From positions 186,001 through 250,000 of the forward strand of contig JANQSE010000002.1 of the NCBI GenBank assembly GCA_028284195.1: DNA of 64,000 nt, written 5' to 3'. Each line of letters starts with the position of its first letter. Positions within the stretch are counted from its first letter, which is position 1. Origin of the DNA: Balneola sp. (GTDB lineage: Bacteria; Bacteroidota; Rhodothermia; Balneolales; Balneolaceae). Below, one piece after another: positions 53,207 through 61,839 of the stretch. A program made the position numbers and the translations under genes. The notes below the pieces were generated by a model that worked only from the letters and a program-made list of their open reading frames with translations, had not been told where the DNA came from and made no database searches.

Positions 53207-54745
53207 CTATTCACTCTCCCTTGTTTTTATAACCTCAATCGACTTTCCATTATCATAGCGTTCCTGCTCAAGGATATTTCCTTGTTCATCGTAAGAAGTC
53301 ATAATGCCGTGATATACAGGTGGATATTTATCACTTTTAGAATTATAGCTATTCTTTAATCGGCCATTCGCATAGTAATTTTTATAAACGGTTAAAGAAT
53401 CGTTGTTGAGAGGAGGATATATAATTTCATTACGTAAATTATTACGATAGAAGTCTTTTGTGTGAATAATCTGACCACTTTCATCATAGTCAAATTCTAC
53501 TCGTCCTAACTCTTTTCCTAAGCTATCATAGTAGGTAATTTTAAGAGCCCTGCCATCTTGCAGCACTCTTTCTGATAGCAAATAACCGTCATAGCTTGTC
53601 ATCGATACAGTGCCTGTCATCAATTCTCCCCTGCTGTTGTAATGCCTGAGGGCATTTATTTTTCTGGCACTTTTGGAATTTCTTAACCGATCAAGCTCAT
53701 TTGTTTTGAAATACAATGGCTCACTGAACTCAGCTCCTCCAAAAAAAGTTTGGTACTCTTCCCCGTTTATGTGAACCAGTTTAGGTTCAGTTAAATCTGT
53801 ACAAAACATTAAGCCCCAAGCCATCAAAAAAGTTAACACTGCCGCCTTTTTTGATGATGATTTTAGAAATGAATGCCTTTTCATCATCACTTTGAATCTT
53901 TTTTTGGTTAAAGAGTAATTGAAACTACTGCTAAGGCCTGTTTTATAGGATGGAAATACTGTTTCAAGCAGCAGTTTCTGATATGAAATCGAATCTTTTG
54001 TTTTGGTAATTACCGATTCATCAGCTAAAAATTCATGATTAACCTGAATGGCTTTTTTATAGAAATAGAATACAGGATTGAACCAAAAAACTATTCTGAT
54101 AACTTCTATAAATAATACATCCAGTGAGTGCCTCTGCTGAACATGAGTAAGCTCATGTTCCAGTATTTGATTAGAAATTTCTTTTGAACGATACTGATGC
54201 TTATTCACATAAATTGAGTTCAGAAATGTATATGGAGCTGCATCTTCTGAGAGTAAAACCACTTTTGCAGATTTATATAGTTCAAAGGGGTTGTTTTTTC
54301 TTTTTTGGTAAAAACTAAAAATTCCTATCCCCATTCTTCCAAAAAGAATTAATGTGACTAATGAATAAGCAGCAATTAAGAATTCTTTCAGGCTTGGGAA
54401 AAAGTTGGGTTCTTTTGCCTGAATGGAAGTCATCTCAAATGTTGGCTTTACATACAGACTTGATTCCTCTTCTTGATCGGCTTTCTTCGTAGTTTCTGTT
54501 ACCACATCCTCTATAAAGGTTGAGGCTCTGGCGGTCACACTATTAATAACATAAGCAGGTGTATCTGTAATTAATTTTTTTGTACTTGTTTGGAAACTCA
54601 GTAAAGGAATAGTCAATCCCGATACTAATGCAATTAACAAGAAGTACCGGTTGAACCGATGCATTTTTTCCCGTTCTAAAAACAGCAGATAAAACCCAAG
54701 TAATATCGCTAAGTAAAGCCCGGATTTGATCAAGTACAGAATCAT
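53207..54745 (-). CDS. BlaR1-like M56 peptidase, copy 2, with YwqK/MORN-like C-terminus
   Basis: A 512-residue M56 protein: helices at about 5-20, 35-55 and 125-145, zinc site HELTHVQQRHSLD (near 193) and NHEFLADESV, and a fourth helix near 292-310. The extracytoplasmic C-terminus (about 320-512) is built of repeats of the YwqK/MORN-variant type (YNSRGELMTGTV, YYDSLGKELGRVEF, YYANGRLKNSY, YDEQGNILEQERY). It is not a penicillin-binding domain. Its ATG overlaps the stop of copy 1 by 4 bp (ATGA). Confidence 0.83.
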   Translation of the reverse strand: MILYLIKSGLYLAILLGFYLLFLEREKMHRFNRYFLLIALVSGLTIPLLSFQTSTKKLITDTPAYVINSVTARASTFIEDVVTETTKKADQEEESSLYVKPTFEMTSIQAKEPNFFPSLKEFLIAAYSLVTLILFGRMGIGIFSFYQKRKNNPFELYKSAKVVLLSEDAAPYTFLNSIYVNKHQYRSKEISNQILEHELTHVQQRHSLDVLFIEVIRIVFWFNPVFYFYKKAIQVNHEFLADESVITKTKDSISYQKLLLETVFPSYKTGLSSSFNYSLTKKRFKVMMKRHSFLKSSSKKAAVLTFLMAWGLMFCTDLTEPKLVHINGEEYQTFFGGAEFSEPLYFKTNELDRLRNSKSARKINALRHYNSRGELMTGTVSMTSYDGYLLSERVLQDGRALKITYYDSLGKELGRVEFDYDESGQIIHTKDFYRNNLRNEIIYPPLNNDSLTVYKNYYANGRLKNSYNSKSDKYPPVYHGIMTSYDEQGNILEQERYDNGKSIEVIKTRESE

Positions 54746-56502
54746 AGCTTTTTCTTCAGTAGTTCAGTTGGCAAAGAAGGGAGCGGGGGTAACTCTCCGC
54801 TAATCCCGTATTTTTTCCTGAATGCAAACCATGTTGATCTTTCTCTTTTAAGTTCCTCAAAAGCCAAAGCTATTTGGTTTATATCTCCCTTCGGAAGTAC
54901 TCGCTGATATTCTAAGAGCGTATTTTTATATCTATTCTTGGCGTTTCTAACTCCAACATCTTTGGCTTTTTGGGTAAGAGGTATTTCTTTGTTACCCTCA
55001 AAGAGTTTCTGACTTTCAATATTTCCTAAGCTATTAAATTCTGTTATCAGGTTTAGGCTGTCATTCGGATTATCTTTGATAGCAATACTAGTTAGATCAA
55101 TTACACCCCAGGTTTCTTTTTCTTCATTAAAAGATTGAATACGAATAATATTAAAATTGTTATTCTTGTAAGCTATTGTAGTAATTCCCCACAGTTCATT
55201 TTCTGATGAGAACATAGTTGTGGATACTGTATCGCCTTGATATGTTTCCCTCACAATAGAGAGCCTTCCCTCAAGACCCTCAAGATTATAATAACGCGTT
55301 TTAGACAACAACTTACCATTCTCAATCTCTGATCTGGTGTCTATTTTTTCATCATCATCTTTATCGTATATAATCCACTCTCCCGTAAACGGATTTCCTT
55401 CTTCATCATAATATTTCCATTTATGATCGTATAAAGACTTATTCATCTCCTCATTTTTACTGAGGATTATTGAGTTGGAATTAAACCATGCCGAATTATA
55501 GGGCTCAGTAAATTTCACTCCATTTATTTCATATGTTAGCCTGTCCTGCGAAATTTTGGTACCGAAAACCAGAGCCAGAGATGCTATTATTGGTATCAAC
55601 ACAACTTTTCTTGAAAGCATGCTCTGCGTAGTGCTTTTCTTCACCATCATTATGAATCGCTTTTTGGTAAGTGCATAATTAAAACTGCTGGACAGGTTCG
55701 TTTTATAGCTTGGTAGTACACTTTCTATCAGCAACTTTTTATAAGAAACCGGGTCATTCGTTTTATCCAGCACCGATTGATCTGCTAAAAACTCATGATT
55801 AATCTGGATTGCTCTTTTATAGAAATAGAAAATGGGATTGAACCAAAAGATGATCCTAAGCAATTCCACAAAAAATACATCCAATGAATGCTTCTGTGTT
55901 GCATGTGTTAGTTCATGCTCAAAAATCTGATCGGCAATTTCCCCGGAGTGGTATTGGTCTTTATTTACAAAAATTGTATCCAAAAATGTATGCGGGGCTA
56001 TTGGTTCACCAATTAATACTAAACGTGCCGATTTATATGACAAGCTTCTATTCTTTTTTTCTTTTTCATAAAAACTATACAGTGCAAATCCCATTCGAAC
56101 AAAAAGGAATGAGCAAATCAATGTATATGCGATCAGGGAAAATCCTTTTAGAAAGTGAAAGGAGAAATTACGTGTATAAGCTATTTCACTGCTATTTAAT
56201 TCTCTTATTTGAGTAGAATTTGGTTTCAGCACCTTATTTCTATTTGAGGGATATTCTGCTACACTTTGTAGCCACTCTGTAGATGTTAACGCAACACTGC
56301 TCACTATTTCTGTAGGTGTTTCTGTAATCAGTTTATTCCTAACTACATCTACGGGAAACATTGGAACGGTTAATCCCACAACTAAAGCCGCTAACAAGAA
56401 TATTCTGTTAAACCGGTGCATCTTATGCCGCTCTAGTAGTACCAGATAAATAACTAACAGAATGGCTAAACAAAGTCCGGATTTGATCAAATAGGCAATC
56501 AT
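54742..56502 (-). CDS. BlaR1-like M56 peptidase, copy 1, with MORN-like C-terminus
   Basis: A 586-residue M56 protein with the same plan: N-terminal helices, zinc site HELTHATQKHSLD (near 205) and NHEFLADQSVLD, then a helix near 304-320. The extracytoplasmic part (about 330-586) has MORN-like units such as YYDEEGNPFTGEWIIYD and a helical tail. The three copies share the start MI-YLIKSGL-LAILL and the FNYALTKKRF segment, indicating duplication. It follows BlaI with an ATGA overlap. In the BlaR1 model these proteases degrade the repressor when a ligand is sensed. Ligands here are unknown. Confidence 0.85.
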   Translation of the reverse strand: MIAYLIKSGLCLAILLVIYLVLLERHKMHRFNRIFLLAALVVGLTVPMFPVDVVRNKLITETPTEIVSSVALTSTEWLQSVAEYPSNRNKVLKPNSTQIRELNSSEIAYTRNFSFHFLKGFSLIAYTLICSFLFVRMGFALYSFYEKEKKNRSLSYKSARLVLIGEPIAPHTFLDTIFVNKDQYHSGEIADQIFEHELTHATQKHSLDVFFVELLRIIFWFNPIFYFYKRAIQINHEFLADQSVLDKTNDPVSYKKLLIESVLPSYKTNLSSSFNYALTKKRFIMMVKKSTTQSMLSRKVVLIPIIASLALVFGTKISQDRLTYEINGVKFTEPYNSAWFNSNSIILSKNEEMNKSLYDHKWKYYDEEGNPFTGEWIIYDKDDDEKIDTRSEIENGKLLSKTRYYNLEGLEGRLSIVRETYQGDTVSTTMFSSENELWGITTIAYKNNNFNIIRIQSFNEEKETWGVIDLTSIAIKDNPNDSLNLITEFNSLGNIESQKLFEGNKEIPLTQKAKDVGVRNAKNRYKNTLLEYQRVLPKGDINQIALAFEELKRERSTWFAFRKKYGISGELPPLPSLPTELLKKKL

Positions 56503-56870
56503 GACTTCTTCTTTTTAATTTCCTGGTCGATAAGAGATTTTAATTCCTCCAGTTCTTTTTCAGACAGGTTGGTTTCAGATGTAAAAAAGGAGGCAAACTG
56601 GGATGCGGAGTTATTAAAGAACTTTTTAATCAAACCGTTTACGTGTTTCGAGAAGTAATCTGACTTCTTAACCAAAGCATAATACTCTCTGGAGCGACCG
56701 TATTGTTTATAATCTACAAATCCTTTTTCCTGCATTCGCTTTAGCAGGGTGGCTATAGTTGTGGGTGCCGGTTTGGGCTCGGAATACTCATCCAGCAAAT
56801 CTTTCATAAAAGCTTTTTTAAGCTTCCATAAATGCTGCATAAGGTCTTCTTCTGTTTGTGATAATGGCAT
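56499..56870 (-). CDS. BlaI/MecI-family transcriptional repressor
   Basis: A 123-residue winged-helix repressor: LSQTEEDLMQHLWKLKKA (first helices), PAPTTIATLLKRMQEKGFVDYK (recognition helix and wing) and a C-terminal dimerisation helix region ending EELKSLIDQEIKKK. The family normally represses its own operon and is cleaved by the partnered BlaR1-like protease. It heads a four-gene operon with three M56 genes, each junction overlapping or nearly so. Two palindromes at 56871-56907 lie directly upstream of its ATG, consistent with self-repression. Confidence 0.92.
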   Translation of the reverse strand: MPLSQTEEDLMQHLWKLKKAFMKDLLDEYSEPKPAPTTIATLLKRMQEKGFVDYKQYGRSREYYALVKKSDYFSKHVNGLIKKFFNNSASQFASFFTSETNLSEKELEELKSLIDQEIKKKKS

Positions 56871-56907
56871 ACTCTACAAGTTTAGAGTTATTTCTACAAA
56901 TGTAGAG
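56871..56907. promoter_or_regulatory. Two BlaI-type operator palindromes
   Basis: Site 1 (56871-56888, ACTCTACAAGTTTAGAGT) and site 2 (56893-56906, TCTACAAATGTAGA) share the core CTACAA-T-TAGAG and resemble the TACA-n-TGTA dyads bound by BlaI/MecI. Their centres are 20 bp apart (about two helical turns), so two dimers could sit on the same face. Site 1 touches the BlaI start codon. Confidence 0.72.
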
Positions 56908-56944
56908 CAAAAAATCACAAAATCAAACTCTGTTAAAAAAAATA

Positions 56945-57712
56945 CTAAATATGGGCTTTGGCATCTTCAGCTAAGGCAAGTACTGCCTTTTGGTACATCG
57001 AGCTTGGATTGTACCTGAGAATGGCTTTTTCAACGCTACCGGTTACTTTTTTGTAGTGTGCCAGAAAGTTCGCTACCGAATGGATATTGCTATTCATGTC
57101 ATACAGATCATTCCCTACAAACCACCGATTCAATGACCACGGAACAAATTGTGCATACGACATGGCTCCCGCATAACTGGACTTTAAAGCTAATACATCT
57201 TTATCGTGCTTTTCTGTCCATTTTAAAAGTTCTTCAAGTTGCGCCAAAGCGAATTTACTTCTGTAATCAGCAGCGATCATTGATACATAAGCATTAAAAG
57301 GATTGTATTTCCCTTTATGGAGTCCAAAGCCAGACTCAACTCCCAAAATCCCTATGATTACCTCTTTCGGGATGCCATATTCTTTTTCAGCTTTTTTGAG
57401 AGCTGTTTTGTGGGATTCTACAAATTCGGGGATATCATTCTTTTTCTTTTCGTAATTAAGAACCCGCTGATAATCTTCAAATCCTTCGATTTTAATTTCA
57501 ACGGCGCGTGTAAACTTTTTCTTTATCCCGTCAATCAGTTTAAACCGTTCGTCTTCAAAATAAGGTTTGATATCAATTCCTTTTTTCTCGAAATGGGTGA
57601 TCAGCTTGGTTTTATATTCTTCATCGGGATTCGAAAAAGAAAAAACAGCACTACTGAATGCAGTTATGAATAGAACAGAGAGAATCAGGTTTTTTAAGCT
57701 AAAATGTGTCAT
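56945..57712 (-). CDS. MltB-like lytic murein transglycosylase
   Basis: A 255-residue exported protein that should cleave glycan strands of peptidoglycan to anhydro-muropeptides. N-terminal signal peptide (about 8-25, LILSVLFITAFSSAVFS), then the SLT-like domain: catalytic glutamate in ILGVESGFG (near 147) and SYAGAMSYAQFVPWS (near 200), the counterpart of the GAMGxxQFMPS motif, plus YNPSSMY. It is shorter than E. coli MltB, lacking its C-terminal region. Located just upstream of the BlaI operon on the same strand; the operator sits between them, so the two are probably separate units. Confidence 0.85.
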   Translation of the reverse strand: MTHFSLKNLILSVLFITAFSSAVFSFSNPDEEYKTKLITHFEKKGIDIKPYFEDERFKLIDGIKKKFTRAVEIKIEGFEDYQRVLNYEKKKNDIPEFVESHKTALKKAEKEYGIPKEVIIGILGVESGFGLHKGKYNPFNAYVSMIAADYRSKFALAQLEELLKWTEKHDKDVLALKSSYAGAMSYAQFVPWSLNRWFVGNDLYDMNSNIHSVANFLAHYKKVTGSVEKAILRYNPSSMYQKAVLALAEDAKAHI

Positions 57713-57807
57713 AATGTGCCTTTAGTAGCGAATGCCAATGAGTATAATAAATTTGAATAAGAAATTAACGCCTGTTCATTTATTTTATTCAGGCTGGGCT
57801 GCGAAAC

Positions 57808-58434
57808 TTATTTAGTTTTTTTGTGAGCAAGAAGTAATTCAACGGTTTTATCAATTCGTCTTTTTCTGGTTTCTTCTTTTTTGGCATCATGTATCCATCC
57901 AACATATTCCCGCTTGTGGCTAAAAGCCAGGTTATGGAAGAATTGCTTTGCATCAGGATGAGCTTCTAATTTTTTTTGAAGGTCATTTGGTGGAATTACT
58001 GTTTTGGTTTTGCGATCTACCCCCGGTGGGTCCTGGCCAAATTTCGAAGGTTTTTTTGAGGTCCCCTTTTCAACCAGGCTCATTACCGACCAGTCTTTAT
58101 TGAGCGATATCAGTCGGTTTGGATTCAAACCAAATCCATTTACAATTTCCCAAATAATATCCCGGTTCAGATCAGAGCTTATAGAACCACTTTGTTTAGG
58201 ATAAGCTATCCAAAGCTTTCCATTTTCGTTTCGTTGAGAGGCATGTTGTGGGAGCAGTGCACCAAGTTCAATCTTGTTTTCGATAAAGACTATGACAGAA
58301 TCAAATTGTTCTTTTGAAGTAGAAACGGAAACATCAAGCCCATCAAACATCGGCTTAATGGTTAGAGGGCAGTTTAGTAGCAAAACTTTTTGGCTCTCTT
58401 TTATATTCAGTTTTTTGAGAAGTGTAAGGTCCAT
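57808..58434 (-). CDS. DUF3052-like plus YdeI/OmdA-type fusion protein
   Basis: A 208-residue protein. The first half (about 1-130) resembles DUF3052-type proteins: KLWIAYPKQSG followed by a charged DLNRDIIWEIVNGFGLNP. The second half (about 140-208, HPDAKQFFHNLAFSHKREYVGWIHDAKKEETRKRRIDK) matches the YdeI/OmpD-associated family, noted in literature as bacteriocin-protection or carrier-like. PPNDLQKKLEAHP at the join is the usual N-terminus of the YdeI part. Family matches are from recall of the motif, not a search. Function is unknown. It lies 28 bp after the 273-residue gene (58463-59284) on the same strand. Confidence 0.65.
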   Translation of the reverse strand: MDLTLLKKLNIKESQKVLLLNCPLTIKPMFDGLDVSVSTSKEQFDSVIVFIENKIELGALLPQHASQRNENGKLWIAYPKQSGSISSDLNRDIIWEIVNGFGLNPNRLISLNKDWSVMSLVEKGTSKKPSKFGQDPPGVDRKTKTVIPPNDLQKKLEAHPDAKQFFHNLAFSHKREYVGWIHDAKKEETRKRRIDKTVELLLAHKKTK

Positions 58435-58462
58435 AGTTTTTTGGTTTGATTTATCCTGAATC

Positions 58463-59284
58463 TTATGTGCTCCATTTTGAGGTTCTTTCTAAAAACTCAT
58501 CCACTATTTTCTGTTGGCCATCAGCCCTGGTAATTTCAGATAACCTCAACGCAGCTCCTTTTAATTTTTCAGGGAGCCATTCCCCGAACTTCAGTTTTGG
58601 TGCAGAAGAGTAATCAACTTTTCCATCTTTCTTCCATTGAGTAACATACAGGTAAGGCTCGTCAATCACAGAATCTGCAATAGCATAACCCACACTAAAG
58701 GACTGGGTGGCATTTCCGTCGTTATCAAACTTAAATGGGATGTATGTACCATGATCGAAATGATGTGGCCAGGTCCGTACCGGTGAAGCATGTTCATATT
58801 TTTTGGCAATTGCGTTACAAATCTGGTCAGCAAATGATCTGTGATTGCCCAGCTCTTGCAGAAGTTGAGTATCGATTTCCGGAAATGGTTTCCCGGAATC
58901 TGTTTCATGATCGGGGATATCATAATGAAGTTTCATTTCCAGATTCTCTGCATTCATCTGTTTTAGCTGCAGTGCCTGCTTTAGCCAGAGTAACCCTTCT
59001 TCCTTTGTTTTTCCAATGAGCTGGAGTGTAGCCAATTCGAAATTTTTTGGCCCGAATACCTTCAATGAAAATGAAGGAACATGTAAACCAACTTTTGCCC
59101 TATTGTTGATCAATCCTCCAAAAAAGCACTCAGAATCTTTTGCCCATTCCATATTAGTATGGCTGTCATCAGCTTGTTCTTCCAACAAATATTTTCCAGC
59201 AACAGCGATAAATTGAACAGCATGATGAAGTGCAGATTGAGCATGATTTATTTCATTCATCGAAAATTGTGAGGATATATTCAT
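58463..59284 (-). CDS. Conserved-looking protein of unknown function, coupled to the Rieske-GltS enzyme
   Basis: A 273-residue soluble protein. I do not recognise a family with confidence; the segment VRTWPHHFDHGTYIPF and the overall plan are vaguely like DUF5996-type proteins. Histidine-rich stretch HHFDHGT near residue 170, two tryptophan motifs (GEWLPEK, TQWKKDG). No signal peptide or membrane helix. Its ATG overlaps the stop of the Rieske-glutamate-synthase gene by 4 bp, so it is probably a partner or downstream factor. It is the second gene of the unit. Confidence 0.55.
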   Translation of the reverse strand: MNISSQFSMNEINHAQSALHHAVQFIAVAGKYLLEEQADDSHTNMEWAKDSECFFGGLINNRAKVGLHVPSFSLKVFGPKNFELATLQLIGKTKEEGLLWLKQALQLKQMNAENLEMKLHYDIPDHETDSGKPFPEIDTQLLQELGNHRSFADQICNAIAKKYEHASPVRTWPHHFDHGTYIPFKFDNDGNATQSFSVGYAIADSVIDEPYLYVTQWKKDGKVDYSSAPKLKFGEWLPEKLKGAALRLSEITRADGQQKIVDEFLERTSKWST

Positions 59285-60894
59285 TTTATAACCCCGGCAT
59301 ATTCAATGCCCGTTAAATAGTGCATATCTCTTTTCCAGGTTACAAGATCGTATGGAGAAAATTCCTCAAAAGAAGTATGACCGCAGGCGCGGGCTAAAAT
59401 TTTCATCAACTCTGTGGTGCCATGAAAGAAATTACTGAGCATAGCTGCGGATTTTTCGATTTCGAACCTGGCTCGTAATCCTCCTTTTTGAGTAGCAATG
59501 CCAACCGGGCAGTTATTGGTATTACAGGCCCTCATGCCGATACAGCCTATTGCTTGTATTGCCGAGTTTGAAACGGCTATTCCATCAGCACCCAGGGCAA
59601 GGGCTTTAGCAAAATCCGGCGCGGTTCGCAGGCCTCCTGTAATAATGAGGGTAACTTCATCGGATCCAACACCTTTGCTATTTAGGTAGTTTCGTGCTTT
59701 TGCAAGAGAGGGGATTGTTGGAATGGAAATATGATCCCGAAGTACAGTAGGGGCAGCTCCAGTGCCGCCGCCCCGGCCATCCAGTATGATATAATCGGCC
59801 TCTGCATCTAGCGCAAATTGGATGTTCTCTTCAATATGATTGGCGGAGAGTTTAAACCCAATAGGTATGCCACCGGTAAGTTCTCTTACTTCGTCACTCA
59901 TTTTTTTGAAGTCGTTGGGGGTAACAAGGTCATCAAATTTTGGGGGAGATATGGCTGACTTACCTTCTTCGAGCTCCCGAACCTCAGCAATTTTTCCTTT
60001 TACTTTCTCTCCGGGAAGATGCCCCCCAACTCCGGTTTTTGCACCCTGGCCTGCTTTAAAATGGAAAGCTTGTACTTTGGTGAGTTTATTCATGGAAAAG
60101 CCAAACCTGGCGGAAGCGAGTTCATAAAAATAGCGGGAGTTTTCGGCTTGTTCTTCCGGGAGCATTCCGCCCTCGCCTGAGCATATTCCGGTGCCGGCCA
60201 TTTCTGCTCCTTTGGCTAATGCAATTTTAGCCTCTTCAGAAAGAGAGCCAAAACTCATATCCGAAACAAAAAGTGGAATGTTGAGCTTAAGTGGTTTTTT
60301 TGCTTTTGGGCCGATTACTAATTCTGTGTTCACATCCACATCTTCGAATTGTGGAGAAGGAGATAACTGAGCTGTTTGAAATTGAATATCGTCCCAAACA
60401 GGGAGCATTTGTCTGCTTACTCCCATAGCATCAACCGGGCCGTGGGATCCCTCTTTCATTCTGGCGAGGGCAAGATGTTGAATCTGCCCGTTTAATGGTT
60501 CATCATCTGTTCCATGAATATCCTGATAATTACCCAGGTATTGATCGCGTTGATAAGGCTGCGGGTTTTTCTTTTCCCACTCCGCAATTTCATTTTCATC
60601 CACCCAAATTTTGCCATCCTCTACCCAGGAAGTAAAGCGGTGCAGTGATTCTTCATTGTTGTATTCACTTACTCCGGTTTTATATCGATAATCCCATCCA
60701 TGTACTCCACAAATAAGGTTTTCTCCATCGATATGCCCATCGGCCAGCAAAGCACCCCGGTGGTGGCATCTTCCAAATAGTACTGAATGTTCATCTCCAT
60801 ATCGAATTATTACAAGGTCAACATTAGCTACTAAAGCATACGCCGGGGACAGCTCATCAAGCTTGTTCCAGTCACAAATAGAAGTTGGGTTCAT
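59281..60894 (-). CDS. Rieske-fused, FMN-binding glutamate-synthase-family protein
   Basis: A 537-residue protein. An N-terminal Rieske [2Fe-2S] domain (about 10-105) has GRCHHRGALL (C-x-H) and ICGVHGWDYR (C-x-x-H). The C-terminal glutamate-synthase-like FMN barrel (about 150-520) has FVSDMSFGSLSEEAKIAL, GTGICSGEGGMLPEE, GRGGGTGAAPTVLRDH and the cysteine-rich C-IGMRACNTNNCPVGIAT cluster region. There is no amidotransferase domain. It probably performs an oxidoreductase step on an unknown substrate, with electrons delivered through the Rieske cluster. Translationally coupled to the gene at 58463. Confidence 0.88.
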   Translation of the reverse strand: MNPTSICDWNKLDELSPAYALVANVDLVIIRYGDEHSVLFGRCHHRGALLADGHIDGENLICGVHGWDYRYKTGVSEYNNEESLHRFTSWVEDGKIWVDENEIAEWEKKNPQPYQRDQYLGNYQDIHGTDDEPLNGQIQHLALARMKEGSHGPVDAMGVSRQMLPVWDDIQFQTAQLSPSPQFEDVDVNTELVIGPKAKKPLKLNIPLFVSDMSFGSLSEEAKIALAKGAEMAGTGICSGEGGMLPEEQAENSRYFYELASARFGFSMNKLTKVQAFHFKAGQGAKTGVGGHLPGEKVKGKIAEVRELEEGKSAISPPKFDDLVTPNDFKKMSDEVRELTGGIPIGFKLSANHIEENIQFALDAEADYIILDGRGGGTGAAPTVLRDHISIPTIPSLAKARNYLNSKGVGSDEVTLIITGGLRTAPDFAKALALGADGIAVSNSAIQAIGCIGMRACNTNNCPVGIATQKGGLRARFEIEKSAAMLSNFFHGTTELMKILARACGHTSFEEFSPYDLVTWKRDMHYLTGIEYAGVIK

Positions 60895-60948
60895 TTAAGG
60901 TTGGTTAATTTTAAAATTGGCACTGTAAAGAAGGGAAATAAAGAGCAA

Positions 60949-60986
60949 AAAAAAAGCCTTCCATGGGTTAATTATGGAAGGCTTAT
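60949..60986 (-). terminator. Terminator downstream of the 61059-61553 gene
   Basis: An 11-bp perfect stem (60956-60966 with 60976-60986), loop of 9 nt, followed on the minus strand by a long U run. It isolates the upstream orphan gene from the Rieske-GltS gene. Confidence 0.85.
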
Positions 60987-61058
60987 GTACAATACGAATT
61001 ATACATAATTTACAAAGTGATCTTTGAAGGACCTGCAAATCGGCGGGGTCAATTTAAG

Positions 61059-61553
61059 TTAAAGCCCCAGCAACTTTTTCCATTTTTGAATTTGTGCTTT
61101 TCTCTTGAGTGATTTTAACACCTCTTTAGGAAGCCCGCATTGTTTTTTTACTGTAACGATGTTTTTTTCAGGGTTTAAAATCCCCAGTTGGTTAATAAAT
61201 CTGATAAAGTTTTTACGCAGATATTTTTTCCTGTTTTTTTCAAGGCATTCAATAATGGGTTCCCATTTGCTGAGTTCCGGGGAATATTCAATGGCAAGCC
61301 CGTCTGCATCAGATACATTTTCACTATTCAGGCACAGTTCTAGCTGATGCTCCAGGTCTTTTGGTAAAGGTTCCGGTCGCAGTAATTTTGGCCCATTTAG
61401 TTCCAGTCCATTTTTTTTGTAGGGGAAAAAACTTTTCCAGAGTTCACCTGATTGTGGGTCGTGATAGAATACTTCGAATGTTTTCTCATTTTTGCGAAGC
61501 GGTATCATCTGATTAATCCTCTCAACCTGTTCGTGGTAATTTAGAACGTACAT
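61059..61553 (-). CDS. Protein of unknown function (164 residues)
   Basis: A 164-residue soluble, lysine- and leucine-rich protein without a signal peptide or membrane helix. It starts MYVLNYHEQVERINQMI and is rich in polar residues, with a basic C-terminal third (KKYLRKNFIRF, LKSLKRKAQIQKWKKLLGL). The charge pattern suggests nucleic-acid or membrane-surface interaction, but no domain is recognised. It is flanked by a tRNA-like pseudogene region upstream and its own terminator downstream. Base composition is like its neighbours. Confidence 0.55.
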   Translation of the reverse strand: MYVLNYHEQVERINQMIPLRKNEKTFEVFYHDPQSGELWKSFFPYKKNGLELNGPKLLRPEPLPKDLEHQLELCLNSENVSDADGLAIEYSPELSKWEPIIECLEKNRKKYLRKNFIRFINQLGILNPEKNIVTVKKQCGLPKEVLKSLKRKAQIQKWKKLLGL

Positions 61554-61625
61554 AGCATCGTTGTCTTTTACAGCTTATAAACTAATCAGGATGATATGTT
61601 CCAATTTTTAAGATAGAGATGATAG

Positions 61626-61712
61626 TCGGGGCGACAGGATTTTCCCACAGGGATGGCTTGGGCAGAACCTGCGACCCCTCGGCCTCTCGCGCTATGGTGT
61701 AGTCACGTCCCA
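61626..61712 (-). pseudogene. tRNA-Pro-like pseudogene with an expanded T-loop
   Basis: Read on the minus strand, a seven-base acceptor arm (TGGGACG at 61712-61706) pairs with CGCCCCG (61633-61627) at six of seven positions, counting one wobble. The variable loop GGGTC and T-stem GCAGG/CCTGT match a tRNA-Pro-type 3' half. The T-loop is 29 nt instead of 7, and the anticodon arm is only 11 nt and cannot form a stem. It is therefore not functional as a tRNA; it may be a decayed gene or an integration-site remnant. The rest of the 286-bp gap (61554-61839) shows nothing I can name. Confidence 0.5.
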
Positions 61713-61839
61713 ATGAACTGATTCAATTTTAAGATAAAGAACAAAAAAGAACAAAGAGGTTAAAACTCAAAATGGCCAGAACAGAAAAAAGCGAATTCCA
61801 TAATGTGCCCCATTCTTGTAGTTGATATGGTAAACAGGC

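Noticed and set aside
59281-60894. Classical glutamate synthase large subunit
   Set aside because: No amidotransferase domain and too short; an N-terminal Rieske domain is fused instead.
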